Of a stretch of DNA of 64,000 nucleotides, positions 24,565-37,038 are shown one piece after another; positions within the stretch are counted from its first letter, which is position 1, and every line of letters begins with the position of its first letter. A program made the translations under genes and the position numbers. This DNA comes from Bacteroidales bacterium (GTDB lineage Bacteria > Bacteroidota > Bacteroidia > Bacteroidales > F082). The notes below the pieces were generated by a model, which saw only the letters and a program-made list of their open reading frames with translations, searched no databases and was not told the DNA's origin. The stretch lies in contig JAEEQP010000016.1 in NCBI GenBank assembly GCA_016285355.1, positions 5,099 through 69,098 on the forward strand, written 5' to 3'.

Positions 24565-25791
24565 TTATTCTTTTACCCTCACCCTCCCCGTCAGCAAATT
24601 CTGCATCAATGACTTCTTCAGCCTTTCAAGGACAGCGATTTTGTTTCTCTTTTTGTTTATTATGTTATGGCTTTCATCCAACAACAGTGCTATTTGTTGT
24701 TGCTCCTCAAAAGTTTCAGGAATAGCAACTTTCAATTTGTGTATATCATTTCTATTTAAGGTGGGAACCGTTGTTCCTGCATAATACCTACTGAAATCCA
24801 TTGAAAGAATCAAATAGTAGATGTATTTTGGCACATTACCTTTGAAATCTTTCACATACAATGTCGTATTATGCGCCCAGAATTTTTCTTCAATATAAAA
24901 CGCTTTGCCAATAGTTCCTGATCTGCCTGTTACTACTCCTGGCGGTTCAACAAAGTATCGATTATGTCTAATTGAAACCCCATTAGATTTTACGACAGGA
25001 TAAATTCCAGAAACTACATCATTATCTGTTAAATCACTTCCTCTTTGTAATACAGCAAACTCCTTGAACTTATCGCATCTCCACCCCTTCGGCACTCTTC
25101 CAAACTTCTCATCCACATAAAATTCATCCTCTTTGCGGAGTGTGCCATCGGGTTTCATGCGGCCGGTGAGGAGGTTCTGCATCAGGCTCTTTTTCAGTTG
25201 CTCGGCGGCGGATATGCTGGCTTGCACCGCCGCTATCGCCTCGTCAACCTTCGAGAGCATGGCGGCTATGGCGGTTTGTTCATCGGAAGAAGGTTTGGGA
25301 AGTGCCACCTTTATATATTGCTTCCAATCTAAATTCCGAATGCCCGTTGTCTGCGATTGCATTCCTGCCGTAATGCCCATTTCGTACATTTGTTGAAGAC
25401 AATAATAAACGAACTTGGCGTTTACTTCATCATTCAAACTTATTCTTTGGATAAAATTGGCGAAAGCGTAATCGGTTTTCGCCAACTCATCTGTAATAAA
25501 CCCAACTCGCCCAACAGGTTGTGTCTCACTACCACCGCTTCGTTCTATCAAAATATCAGAAGCATGCAACTTCTTTTCCTCAAACTTCCGCTTTGACAAA
25601 GTACGATAAGCGATGTCCGACAAATCCAATTTTCCGTCATTATTGAAATTAGTGCTTCGAATAACACCAATGGCATCTTTGTCAGGCTCGCTTCCCCAAT
25701 CGCCAGCATCGTTTTTCACAAGCATGGATTTCAACTGAAATGTATCGAAATCGCTGCAAACAGTTCCTATTTTAGTCTGTTTCTCCATCAT
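24565..25791 (-). CDS. hsdS: Type I restriction enzyme, S (specificity) subunit
   Basis: 408 aa with the two-repeat HsdS layout: target recognition domain 1 (about 1-165), conserved helix ending LKKSLMQNLLTGRM (about 195-210), domain 2 (about 230-375), and the matching C-terminal helix LKKSLMQNLLTGRV. The two conserved helices are nearly identical, as expected for HsdS. It sets the bipartite DNA target for HsdM and HsdR. The second recognition domain is much AT-richer (17 of 60 G+C in 24841-24900) than the conserved regions, pointing to domain exchange. The start overlaps the DUF1016 stop (ATGA). Confidence 0.95.
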   Translation of the reverse strand: MMEKQTKIGTVCSDFDTFQLKSMLVKNDAGDWGSEPDKDAIGVIRSTNFNNDGKLDLSDIAYRTLSKRKFEEKKLHASDILIERSGGSETQPVGRVGFITDELAKTDYAFANFIQRISLNDEVNAKFVYYCLQQMYEMGITAGMQSQTTGIRNLDWKQYIKVALPKPSSDEQTAIAAMLSKVDEAIAAVQASISAAEQLKKSLMQNLLTGRMKPDGTLRKEDEFYVDEKFGRVPKGWRCDKFKEFAVLQRGSDLTDNDVVSGIYPVVKSNGVSIRHNRYFVEPPGVVTGRSGTIGKAFYIEEKFWAHNTTLYVKDFKGNVPKYIYYLILSMDFSRYYAGTTVPTLNRNDIHKLKVAIPETFEEQQQIALLLDESHNIINKKRNKIAVLERLKKSLMQNLLTGRVRVKE

Positions 25792-26870
25792 TGTTCCTTG
25801 TCAATTGTTCCTTGTTCATCCAATCCTCGTGCTTTTGCGGCTTCCAAGGACTTGTGAATCTGATGTATCAAGACCTCTCTTGGCGGCAGCTCCGTCATGT
25901 ATTGCGCCACCTTGATGCCCGACTTGTCGAGCTGTAGCAACTCAATCTGTTCCTCGCCACCTTCCGTGCATAGCAGCAGACCGAGGGGCGTTTCTTCCCC
26001 TTCCTCCATCTCGTATTGCTCCAACCAACGCAGATAAAGCTCCATCTGTCCCTTATACTGCGCCTTAAAGCGGCCAAGTTTCAAATCGATGGCAATAAGA
26101 CGATGCAGACGGCGGTGATAAAACAACAAGTCGAGATAAAAATCCTCGCCATCGATGATCATCCGCTTCTGCCGTGCCACAAAACTGAAGCCATTACCCA
26201 ACTCGATGATAAACTGCTCCAAGTGGGCTATCAGGCTATCCTCCAAACTCTTCTCGCTATACATGCCTTTCAACCCCGTAAACTCAAGGAAATAAGGGCT
26301 CTTGAAAACCAAGTCGGGCGAAAGCACATTGTCGTCGCGCAGTTGCGAAAGTTCCTGCTTGATCAACACATCAGGCTTGCCGCTGATGGCCGTGCGCTCG
26401 TAGAGCATTCCGTCGATTTCTTTGCGAAGCTGACGGATACTCCATCTCTCAGAGGCTGCCAATGTTACATAAAACTCGCGTGCCAAGGGATCTTTGATGG
26501 GAAGAACACCCACAAAATGAGACCATGACAATTGTGTCGCAAGTTGCGACACAATTTGAAAGTCTGGAAAAGACTGTGCAAATTGCATCATTCTTCTGAT
26601 GTTTTTCTCATCAAATCCTTTTACGCCATACTCCTCTTGCAATTGTCGTGACACTGTCGCGACAATTTGTTTTCCATAATCAGCGCGTTGATTATCAAGC
26701 ACTTCACGATTGATACGCTCGCCGATATGCCAGTACATCATGGTCAACTCGCTGTTGACGGTGAACGCCACACGGTTGCGCGCCTGCTCGATAATCTGAC
26801 GCAAATCGCCAATCAGGGATGCTGGCACCACTGTTGACACAATTGGTTGGGGAGTATTATTATTGTCCAT
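25788..26870 (-). CDS. DUF1016/YhcG-type PD-(D/E)XK nuclease-domain protein
   Basis: 360 aa. The N-terminal helical DUF1016 N domain (about 15-160; ELTMMYWHIGERINREV, GFDEKNIRRMMQFAQSFP) is followed by the nuclease-like domain with FSFVARQKRMIIDGEDFYLDLLFYHR and LIAIDLKLGRF (D...D-x-K core). The family is common inside type I RM operons and its role there is unsettled. It sits 18 bp after hsdM and overlaps hsdS by 4 bp. Confidence 0.93.
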   Translation of the reverse strand: MDNNNTPQPIVSTVVPASLIGDLRQIIEQARNRVAFTVNSELTMMYWHIGERINREVLDNQRADYGKQIVATVSRQLQEEYGVKGFDEKNIRRMMQFAQSFPDFQIVSQLATQLSWSHFVGVLPIKDPLAREFYVTLAASERWSIRQLRKEIDGMLYERTAISGKPDVLIKQELSQLRDDNVLSPDLVFKSPYFLEFTGLKGMYSEKSLEDSLIAHLEQFIIELGNGFSFVARQKRMIIDGEDFYLDLLFYHRRLHRLIAIDLKLGRFKAQYKGQMELYLRWLEQYEMEEGEETPLGLLLCTEGGEEQIELLQLDKSGIKVAQYMTELPPREVLIHQIHKSLEAAKARGLDEQGTIDKEQ

Positions 26871-26888
26871 TGTTCATTTGTTGGCTTT

Positions 26889-28925
26889 TCATTGCAAATT
26901 CTTCAATAACTCATTCAGTTCCTTCTCCGCATCCGATTCCGTTTGCATCTCCTTTTGGAAATTGGCAATTGCCTCCTTCAGGTCTATCTGCTCCTCAGGC
27001 TCGAAGGTGTCGACATAGCGCGGGATGTTGAGGTTGAACTCGTTTTCCTCAATCTCGTCCATGTCCACGATGGAGAAATAACGCTTGCGCAACTCAGTGT
27101 CGCCAAACATTTGCATCAACTCCGATTCCACCTCGGCGATAGCTTGGCATTGTTTTTCGGCTTTCTCATGGGCGGCTTTTTCACGGGCTATCCTGTCGGC
27201 GGTCAGCTTGTCCAAAGCCTTTTGCGCCGTTTCCACCGCTTTCTTTTCACTCGCCGTCGGCTTCTTGTTTGTAGCCAACTTGTCATTGACGGTTTTCTCG
27301 GCTTTAGCCAAACGGCGTCTTGCTTGGGCCAACTCCTCTGCCGTATCGTTGTCGATTTCAGACATCTGAAAATCAAGGTCTTCGTCTATCTGGTTATAAA
27401 GCCTGTTCTTCTGTAACGCGATCCAAGCCTTGGCCTTGTCGATGTCGCCCCAACTTTCCAGCATGGTGGAAATCCGCAGCACATCCTGAGGCTCCAACAC
27501 ACTCATGTTGGCATCTTCGCGATACCAGCCTTTCTTGGCGGCATACACCATCAGCACCTTGTTTTTATGCTCCTCGGGCTTGTTCTTGTCGAAGAAAATG
27601 ATGGCACCGGGGATGGTGGTTCCGTAAAACAGATTGCCAGGTAGCACCACAATGGCATCAATGATATTGATATGCTGCTTGAAATCGACACCTTGCAAGA
27701 AACCACGACGAATCATATACTCCACATCGGCCTTGCGATTCTGTCCGTCTTCCTCTTCGGTCTTCTCAGGCTGGCCACGAAACAGCACGCCTTGCGGACA
27801 CACCACGCCTGCCTTGCCTTTGTCATCCAACGAGGCAATGATATGCTGTAAGAAGGCGAAATCGCCGTTGCTGTAAGGTGGAACGCCATAAACGAGGCGG
27901 TTGTATGGGTCGGTAAACTCCTTTTTGTATTCAATCTGCGGTGTACCGTCCTTTTTGTTGACGGTATTGCCTTTTTTGTCCTTCTTGGGCTCACCGTTTT
28001 GTGCCCAGTTCTCCAAAGAAAACGGGAAATTGGCCATCACCTTGTCGAAAGTGCGGAGTTCCAGTTCGTTGTCTTCATCCTTGAATTTCGGGTCGCGGAT
28101 GGTGTCGCCTTGTTCGATGCGGGCATCCAAACCATGAAGGATCATGTTGATATTACAGATAGCCCAGGTGTTCCACACCAGTTCTTGTCCGAAAAGACGG
28201 ACACCTTTTTGCGTATCGTAGCTGGCACGGACATATTTGGCCGCATTCAGCAGGAAACCACCGGAACCGCAGGTGGGGTCATATATGGTTTCGCCTTTTT
28301 GCGGTTTCAAGTATCGGACAATAATGTCGACTACTTCCTGCGGCGTGTAAAACTGTCCCGCCATGGTTCCGCCCTTGTTTTCATCAGCAAAACGCTTGAT
28401 GAGGTATTCGTAAGCATCGCCCAGCACATCCACCGTCACATTCTTGTTGCTCAAATCCACGGCACTCAAATAGTTGATGAGATTGGTAAGCACCTCAGGG
28501 TCAAGTTTCTTTCCGCCAGAGCCATCAGGAGCAGGCTCATTCCAACGCACGGTATTGATGATGCCTTTGAGGATGTATTTGCCGTTCTTGTCAACATTTT
28601 GTTCCGCTATATCAGTGACAGCTTTATCCAGTTTTTCGTTCTTCTTGTCGATGGAAGCCAAGCGGACATCTTCCCAGAAACAACCTTGAGGGATGGTGAA
28701 ATCGTGTTTTTTCTTGGTAATCACCTCCAGCTCCCTTGGCGTAGGCTCACGCATATAATCCGCCACAAACTGTTCTCTTCCGTTTTCTATTTCCCATTGG
28801 TAATTGTCGGAAAGCCGTTTGAAGAACAACAAAGAAAGGATGTATGACTTGTAATCCTCCACTTTGTCGCGAAGGATGTCGGCCATACCGAAAAGGAGGT
28901 TGCCTAAGGCTTGCTTTGTAATCAT
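26889..28925 (-). CDS. hsdM: Type I restriction enzyme, M (methyltransferase) subunit
   Basis: 678 aa. The N-terminal helical domain (LLFFKRLSDNYQWE) is followed by the N6-adenine methyltransferase core: GQFYTPQEVVDIIVRY, motif I DPTCGSGGFLLNAA near residue 218, and motif IV read as MANFPFS near residue 299 in place of the usual NPPF/Y. A long charged coiled coil (about 515-600, many Lys/Glu/Ala) precedes the C-terminus. With HsdS it methylates adenines in the target. First gene of the operon, with its promoter at 28945-28952. The N-F-P-F variant of motif IV deserves a check for activity. Confidence 0.94.
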   Translation of the reverse strand: MITKQALGNLLFGMADILRDKVEDYKSYILSLLFFKRLSDNYQWEIENGREQFVADYMREPTPRELEVITKKKHDFTIPQGCFWEDVRLASIDKKNEKLDKAVTDIAEQNVDKNGKYILKGIINTVRWNEPAPDGSGGKKLDPEVLTNLINYLSAVDLSNKNVTVDVLGDAYEYLIKRFADENKGGTMAGQFYTPQEVVDIIVRYLKPQKGETIYDPTCGSGGFLLNAAKYVRASYDTQKGVRLFGQELVWNTWAICNINMILHGLDARIEQGDTIRDPKFKDEDNELELRTFDKVMANFPFSLENWAQNGEPKKDKKGNTVNKKDGTPQIEYKKEFTDPYNRLVYGVPPYSNGDFAFLQHIIASLDDKGKAGVVCPQGVLFRGQPEKTEEEDGQNRKADVEYMIRRGFLQGVDFKQHINIIDAIVVLPGNLFYGTTIPGAIIFFDKNKPEEHKNKVLMVYAAKKGWYREDANMSVLEPQDVLRISTMLESWGDIDKAKAWIALQKNRLYNQIDEDLDFQMSEIDNDTAEELAQARRRLAKAEKTVNDKLATNKKPTASEKKAVETAQKALDKLTADRIAREKAAHEKAEKQCQAIAEVESELMQMFGDTELRKRYFSIVDMDEIEENEFNLNIPRYVDTFEPEEQIDLKEAIANFQKEMQTESDAEKELNELLKNLQ

Positions 28926-28944
28926 AACTACATGTATTATCCTG

Positions 28945-28952
28945 CAAAGATA
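28945..28952 (-). promoter_or_regulatory. -7 promoter element of the defence operon
   Basis: Minus-strand TATCTTTG, 19 bp before the hsdM ATG and only 5 bp from the lacZ stop codon. It is the only convincing promoter between lacZ and the operon's end at 17656. Confidence 0.6.
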
Positions 28953-28957
28953 GTTTT

Positions 28958-32944
<3,987 letters not shown>

Positions 32945-32954
32945 GCAAAGAGTA

Positions 32955-33353
32955 TCATAGTTTTTCACTTTCCAAGAGCATTCGGTCATTATCCGGAATC
33001 CGTTCCGCCTTGTTAGCCTCGCGGTCGAAATAGACCACCACGGCGTGGCACAGCGTCTTGACCTCACCTGTCTCGGCATCTTTCAGGCATTGCTCCATCC
33101 TGAAGCTGGAGTTGCCCATCTCCGTGACGCGGTTCTCGCAAACAATCGGGTCGTGGAAATGCACTGGCTTGCGGAAATCAAGGTCGACATGGACGAGGAC
33201 ATATTTGAAAGTCAGCCAGTCGATTCGGGTTTGGAAGGCATGCTCGAAGTAGCGGCTTCGGCCCATGTCGAAATAGTTGCATTGCGCCCCGTTGTTGACA
33301 TGGTTGTAGGGGTCGAGGTCGCTCATGCGGATTTGGATGGGACAGGAGAACAT
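32955..33353 (-). CDS. Acyl-CoA thioesterase of the 4HBT hot-dog family
   Basis: 132 aa from ATG 33353. Signature RMSDLDPYNHVNNGAQCNYFD near residue 7 (the catalytic Asp and HxNN region), then the hot-dog strands VLVHVDLDFRKPVHFHDPI. It hydrolyses acyl-CoA or acyl-ACP; chain-length preference unknown. The longer frame to 33425 starts upstream of the promoter at 33400-33407 and was rejected. It faces the same way as lacZ but is separated from it by a MITE-like repeat. Confidence 0.87.
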   Translation of the reverse strand: MFSCPIQIRMSDLDPYNHVNNGAQCNYFDMGRSRYFEHAFQTRIDWLTFKYVLVHVDLDFRKPVHFHDPIVCENRVTEMGNSSFRMEQCLKDAETGEVKTLCHAVVVYFDREANKAERIPDNDRMLLESEKL

Positions 33354-33399
33354 GGTATGTTGAAATGTTGATTGTTGAATCGTTGAATTGTTGAGACCA

Positions 33400-33407
33400 C
33401 AAAAATA
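33400..33407 (-). promoter_or_regulatory. -7 promoter element for the thioesterase
   Basis: Minus-strand TATTTTTG followed by TGG. The leader between it and the ATG is made of short TTGAA/TTGTTG-type direct repeats. Confidence 0.5.
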
Positions 33408-33545
33408 GGAAAAACTTTCATACACACTAATTTTTCAGACTGCCAAAACTGCTTTCATCATTTTTTACGAACAAATGGCATGTTCCTCAAAATAGATTCT
33501 TTTTCCAAAAAATGACATTTTTTGCCCCCGAAAGAACAAAAACTG

Positions 33546-33553
33546 TACTTTTG
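33546..33553 (+). promoter_or_regulatory. -7 promoter element for the T9SS protein at 33605
   Basis: TACTTTTG followed by CGGC, 52 bp before the ATG. It excludes the upstream in-frame start at 33512. Confidence 0.55.
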
Positions 33554-33604
33554 CGGCTTCAAAAATGGCAAATCTTCACTAATTATAATTCTAAATTACT
33601 AAAA

Positions 33605-35458
33605 ATGAAAAGATTAACTATATTTCTATTGGCAATGATAGCCACATTTGCGCTACATGCCCAAGAGGTCAATGATTCTATCAACAACAATGCCTCAAAC
33701 GGCCGAGTCATGTATTTCACTGGTGAAGTAAACTGCGAGTGGAATACCTTGGGAAACTGGCGCGTTGGCAGTCCTGATGGAGCACTGGCTGACTCACTCC
33801 CCGTAGAACCAAATCCTGATCTGGGCTGGATAGGTGATGATGTCATCCTCCTTAGCAATTGCAACCTCAACTTCTATGAATGGTGGGAGATATTAGGCTA
33901 CCGTACCCTTACCATCGAAGACGGTGTCCAATTGCATTGTCCAAGTGGTGAGGAGTTTAAGGCCACTATGAAGAAAAACATCGAACCTTATGATCTCCAT
34001 GTGAACGACTTTGGTTGGAATCCGAACGGCTGGAATCTGATTTCCATTCCGGTGACGGCGAATTATATTGAAATTCAAGAAGATACCCAAGACCATCCTG
34101 ATGAAGCACCCTTCATTGATTACGAAGAGGCTGGATTCTTCTACGGTGAAAACTTTGACTTCTACCACTTCAACCAGGAGTATCCGTACGCAGAATGGAG
34201 AAACTATAGAGATTATGTCGGGCGTGACTCGACTTTTGTCGTGCATGACTTGGCTTATTACGATTATGACTCGGTTTGTAATGTCGTGTATGACACGGTT
34301 ACTCACAATGATACGCTTTGGTATGTCGTGCATGACACGGTTTATGTCGCGCAAGACGCGAACTTTGTGGCTGAACGCAACGGCTATTTGTATGCCAACT
34401 ACCTGCCCACCACCTTGAGTTTCACGGGTTATCTATATACCTGTGCGAAGAAAGAACATCGCTACCTTCGTTATGATAGTATTAGCCCCAAGTATCATTA
34501 TAGTGGCTATAACTTGGTGGGCAATCCTTATCCTTGCAATGCTACAGTGGAAACAGGCAGCTGGGAAACAGTTGGAGACAAAACCTATTGGATTAATTAT
34601 ATTCATAGTTTCTATACGCTGAATGAAGCCAGAAACAATGTTATGGTATTAGATTATAATCCACAAGATCCAACAGGAACAGGAATAGTCGTTCCCCCTA
34701 TGACGGCCTTGTTTGTAGTTGCAACCAGAAGCCATAGGTTGTCAAACGTGATCTTTAGGCCTGCGGAAAGTTTTGATATCGATGAAGGAGAAACATTGGT
34801 CAGAGGCAATGGTGTTGAAAACCTGCAGATTGAATTGACCGCCAACGGTGTCCTACTAGACAGGGTCTTTATGAAGGCTGGCAAGGGTGAGAATTGCAGC
34901 AAGCTCAGCTTGAGCCAGTACGCCCCAATAATTTACGTTCCCGAGGACGGCAAGGAATATGCCATTGCTTACAGGGAAGGGGCCAACATGATGCCGCTGT
35001 GCTTCACCACCGCCAAGAACGACATCTTCACGCTGGAATTCGACACGAGGGGCTATAATGGCAGCTACCTGCACCTCATCGATAACGCCACGGGCACCGA
35101 CATCGACCTGCTGGCCGCCACTTCGACTCCTTCGACAGGCTCAGGAACCGAAGGCTCAGTGGCCAGTTACACCTTCAATTCAGAAGATGCCCACTATGCC
35201 GCCCGTTTCAAAATCGTTTTCGCCGAGGAAGCCTCCAATGACATCGTCGATAGTTTCGCTTTCATCAGCAACGGTGAGCTCATAATCAACAACAGCGGTG
35301 CAGCCACCTTGCAAGTGATGGACATCACGGGCCGCATCCTGAGCAGCGAGAACATCAAGGGTAGCCACAGCATGAGCCTCAACCTGAGCGCGGGCGTATA
35401 TGTGGTCCGCCTTTGCAACGGCAGGGATGTGAAGACGCAGAAGATTGTTGTTAATTAA
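33605..35458 (+). CDS. Large secreted T9SS-sorted protein of unknown function
   Basis: 617 aa. Signal peptide (MKRLTIFLLAMIATFALHAQ). The N-terminal half has no recognised domain; a central segment (about 200-255) carries imperfect repeats of VVHDTVY type. The C-terminal 70 residues form a T9SS type A sorting domain (LIINNSGAATLQVMDITGRI ... GVYVVRLCNGRDVKTQKIVV). The linker TSTPSTGSGTEGS before the last domain is encoded by a dispersed repeat copy (35121-35149), exactly as in the C10 protease. Probably a surface or matrix protein. Confidence 0.75.
   Translation: MKRLTIFLLAMIATFALHAQEVNDSINNNASNGRVMYFTGEVNCEWNTLGNWRVGSPDGALADSLPVEPNPDLGWIGDDVILLSNCNLNFYEWWEILGYRTLTIEDGVQLHCPSGEEFKATMKKNIEPYDLHVNDFGWNPNGWNLISIPVTANYIEIQEDTQDHPDEAPFIDYEEAGFFYGENFDFYHFNQEYPYAEWRNYRDYVGRDSTFVVHDLAYYDYDSVCNVVYDTVTHNDTLWYVVHDTVYVAQDANFVAERNGYLYANYLPTTLSFTGYLYTCAKKEHRYLRYDSISPKYHYSGYNLVGNPYPCNATVETGSWETVGDKTYWINYIHSFYTLNEARNNVMVLDYNPQDPTGTGIVVPPMTALFVVATRSHRLSNVIFRPAESFDIDEGETLVRGNGVENLQIELTANGVLLDRVFMKAGKGENCSKLSLSQYAPIIYVPEDGKEYAIAYREGANMMPLCFTTAKNDIFTLEFDTRGYNGSYLHLIDNATGTDIDLLAATSTPSTGSGTEGSVASYTFNSEDAHYAARFKIVFAEEASNDIVDSFAFISNGELIINNSGAATLQVMDITGRILSSENIKGSHSMSLNLSAGVYVVRLCNGRDVKTQKIVVN
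34216..34360 (+). repeat. Intragenic degenerate repeat, core TGTCGTGCATGACACGG
   Basis: Five spaced copies of TGTCG(T/G)GC(A)TGAC with decay (34216, 34237, 34282, 34324, 34345), two of them continuing as ACACGGTT. In frame they give VVHDTV/VVYDTV segments. The core is close to palindromic. Confidence 0.6.
35121..35149 (+). repeat. Half copy of the dispersed CTTCGACAGGCTCAGG repeat, inside a CDS
   Basis: Shares CTTCGACTCCTTCGACAGGC(TCAGGAACCG) with 4881-4910, including the extra CTTCGACTC duplication, and is read in the same frame (STPSTGSGT). These two copies are therefore closely related. Confidence 0.75.
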
Positions 35459-35459
35459 G

Positions 35460-35531
35460 ATACGAGACTACGAGACACGAGACCGCGAGAAGTTTGGTTG
35501 TCCCGTGTCACGAAGTCCCGCGTCCCGTGTC
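35460..35531. repeat. Intergenic imperfect inverted repeat of ACGAGAC / GTCCCGTGTC type
   Basis: Left half holds four ACGAGAC-like direct repeats (TACGAGACTACGAGACACGA); the right half holds TCCCGTGTCACG and CGTCCCGTGTC in inverse sense. It begins immediately after a T9SS gene's stop. Possible hairpin, with no T-run after it. Confidence 0.5.
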
Positions 35532-35589
35532 AAATGATATTGAAGTTTAATTTTGAACAGTTTATTAACGAATTAAAAACACACACAAT

Positions 35590-35991
35590 ATGAAAAAACT
35601 AATTTTGACTGCAGCAATCATTCTGGGCTTTGCTATGGGCTCATATGCACAAAAACTCTTCATGGATGAGAAAGAAATCCAAGATGGCCTTTTCGCACGT
35701 GATAATTTCTATTATTTGATGATGAGTGATGATGAAATAGAGTATGATAGAATAGAGAATGATAACGTACCCCAAGGTGGTCTTTTCGGGCTTGGTGATT
35801 TAGGTCTTTTTGGGATGTCGAGGGATGGTGGGACCTTTAGTCTTTGTCTTCCTGGCCACAACTTCACCACCAATTGGAATGGCGGATCGCAAGGACATGA
35901 TGACGACCTGCTACCACTCGGCAACGGTGCCTTGCTGCTCATAGGCTTTGGCGCCGCCTACGCCCTATCGAAGAGAAAGAAGGAAGACTAA
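35590..35991 (+). CDS. Small exported protein with C-terminal membrane anchor
   Basis: 133 aa. Signal peptide (MKKLILTAAIILGFAMGSYAQ), a short acidic/Gly-rich middle, and a C-terminal hydrophobic segment PLGNGALLLIGFGAAYALS followed by the basic tail KRKKED. The tail layout (small motif, membrane span, positive residues) resembles C-terminal sorting or anchoring signals. I do not know a family for the middle. It follows the T9SS protein by 131 bp in the same direction and may be expressed with it. Confidence 0.6.
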   Translation: MKKLILTAAIILGFAMGSYAQKLFMDEKEIQDGLFARDNFYYLMMSDDEIEYDRIENDNVPQGGLFGLGDLGLFGMSRDGGTFSLCLPGHNFTTNWNGGSQGHDDDLLPLGNGALLLIGFGAAYALSKRKKED

Positions 35992-36001
35992 TCTATTGGT
36001 G

Positions 36002-36970
36002 TTAAGTAGATGAGTGAATGTCGTTGGACACAATTTCCACCACACGACGGACAATACTCTCCGCATCCAAGCCAAACCTGTGCATCAAAGCGGAAGCCTG
36101 TCCCGACTCGCCAAAACAATCATCCATACCGATACGGCATACTCTAATGGGATGGTTTTCAGCCAAAAACTCCGCCACAGCCCCTCCCAAGCCACCAGCC
36201 TTTTGATGCTCCTCGATGGTGAAAACCATTCGGGTTTCATCGGCGGCCTTGTTGAGGATGTCGCCATCCAACGGCTTGATGGTGTGCATGTTAATGACGC
36301 GTGCCGAAATGTGCATCTGTTCGAGCATGCGCGCTGCTTCAAGAGCCTCCCACACCGCGTGACCTGTGGCGACAAGGGTAATATCATTACCCTCACGCAT
36401 CAGTTGGGCCTTTCCTATTTCAAAGTCCTGGTTTTCATCAGTGAAATCCGGCATAGGCTCTCGTCCAAATCGGATATAGACTGGCCCTTTGCATTCCAAG
36501 ATGGCTTTCTCCGTGGCGATTTTGGCCTGCGTGGCATCACAGGGTGATATGACGGTCATGTTGGGCAACACACGCATGGCGGCAATATCTTCCAACGCCT
36601 GATGCGTGGCTCCGTCAGGGCCAACCGAAACACCCGCATGGGCACCTCCTATGACGACATGCACATTGTTGTAACACACCGAGATGCGGATTTGGTCGTT
36701 GGCACGATGCGCCGCAAACACGCCGTAGGTGCTGAACACAGGTATTTTTCCGCTCAAGGCCAGTCCCGCAGCCGTTGTCACGGCATCCTGCTCGGCGATG
36801 CCCATGGAGAAAAACCGCTCGGGAAAAGCCTCCGCAAAGAGGTTCATCCCTACCGAATTGGTGATGTCGGCACCCAGACCGACCACCCTGTTATCCTTTT
36901 GCGCCGCAGCGAGAACGCCCTCGCCGAAGCCAGTTTTTGTGGGTTTATTTCCTTTGTTGATGTAATTCAT
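36002..36970 (-). CDS. Transketolase, C-terminal subunit (split enzyme)
   Basis: 322 aa. Pyrimidine-binding and C-terminal domains of transketolase: MGIAEQDAVTTAAGLALSG with the catalytic Glu near residue 80, GPDGATHQALEDIAAMR, and IEEHQKAGGLGGAVAEFLAE. It pairs with the N-terminal subunit encoded just upstream in the operon (37039-37845) to make the ThDP enzyme of the pentose phosphate pathway. Between the two lies a dispersed repeat doublet, so the subunits are not translationally coupled. Confidence 0.93.
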   Translation of the reverse strand: MNYINKGNKPTKTGFGEGVLAAAQKDNRVVGLGADITNSVGMNLFAEAFPERFFSMGIAEQDAVTTAAGLALSGKIPVFSTYGVFAAHRANDQIRISVCYNNVHVVIGGAHAGVSVGPDGATHQALEDIAAMRVLPNMTVISPCDATQAKIATEKAILECKGPVYIRFGREPMPDFTDENQDFEIGKAQLMREGNDITLVATGHAVWEALEAARMLEQMHISARVINMHTIKPLDGDILNKAADETRMVFTIEEHQKAGGLGGAVAEFLAENHPIRVCRIGMDDCFGESGQASALMHRFGLDAESIVRRVVEIVSNDIHSST

Positions 36971-36985
36971 ATCTTGGAGCTTTGG

Positions 36986-37037
36986 GCCCTTCGACAGGCT
37001 CAGGGACCCTGACGGTCGTTGAGCCTGTCGAAACGCC
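36986..37037. repeat. Complete dispersed repeat doublet between the transketolase subunits
   Basis: GCCCTTCGACAGGCTCAGGG(ACC), 5-bp spacer, GGTCGTTGAGCCTGTCGAAA(CGCC). It is the reverse complement of the doublet at 14604-14653 apart from the spacer and one base. The tktN stop codon lies 2 bp beyond its end. Confidence 0.85.
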
Positions 37038-37038
37038 G

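Noticed and set aside
17656..28925. Prophage or integrative element carrying the RM operon
   Set aside because: No integrase, structural phage genes or attachment repeats at its borders; lacZ and arcA flank it directly.
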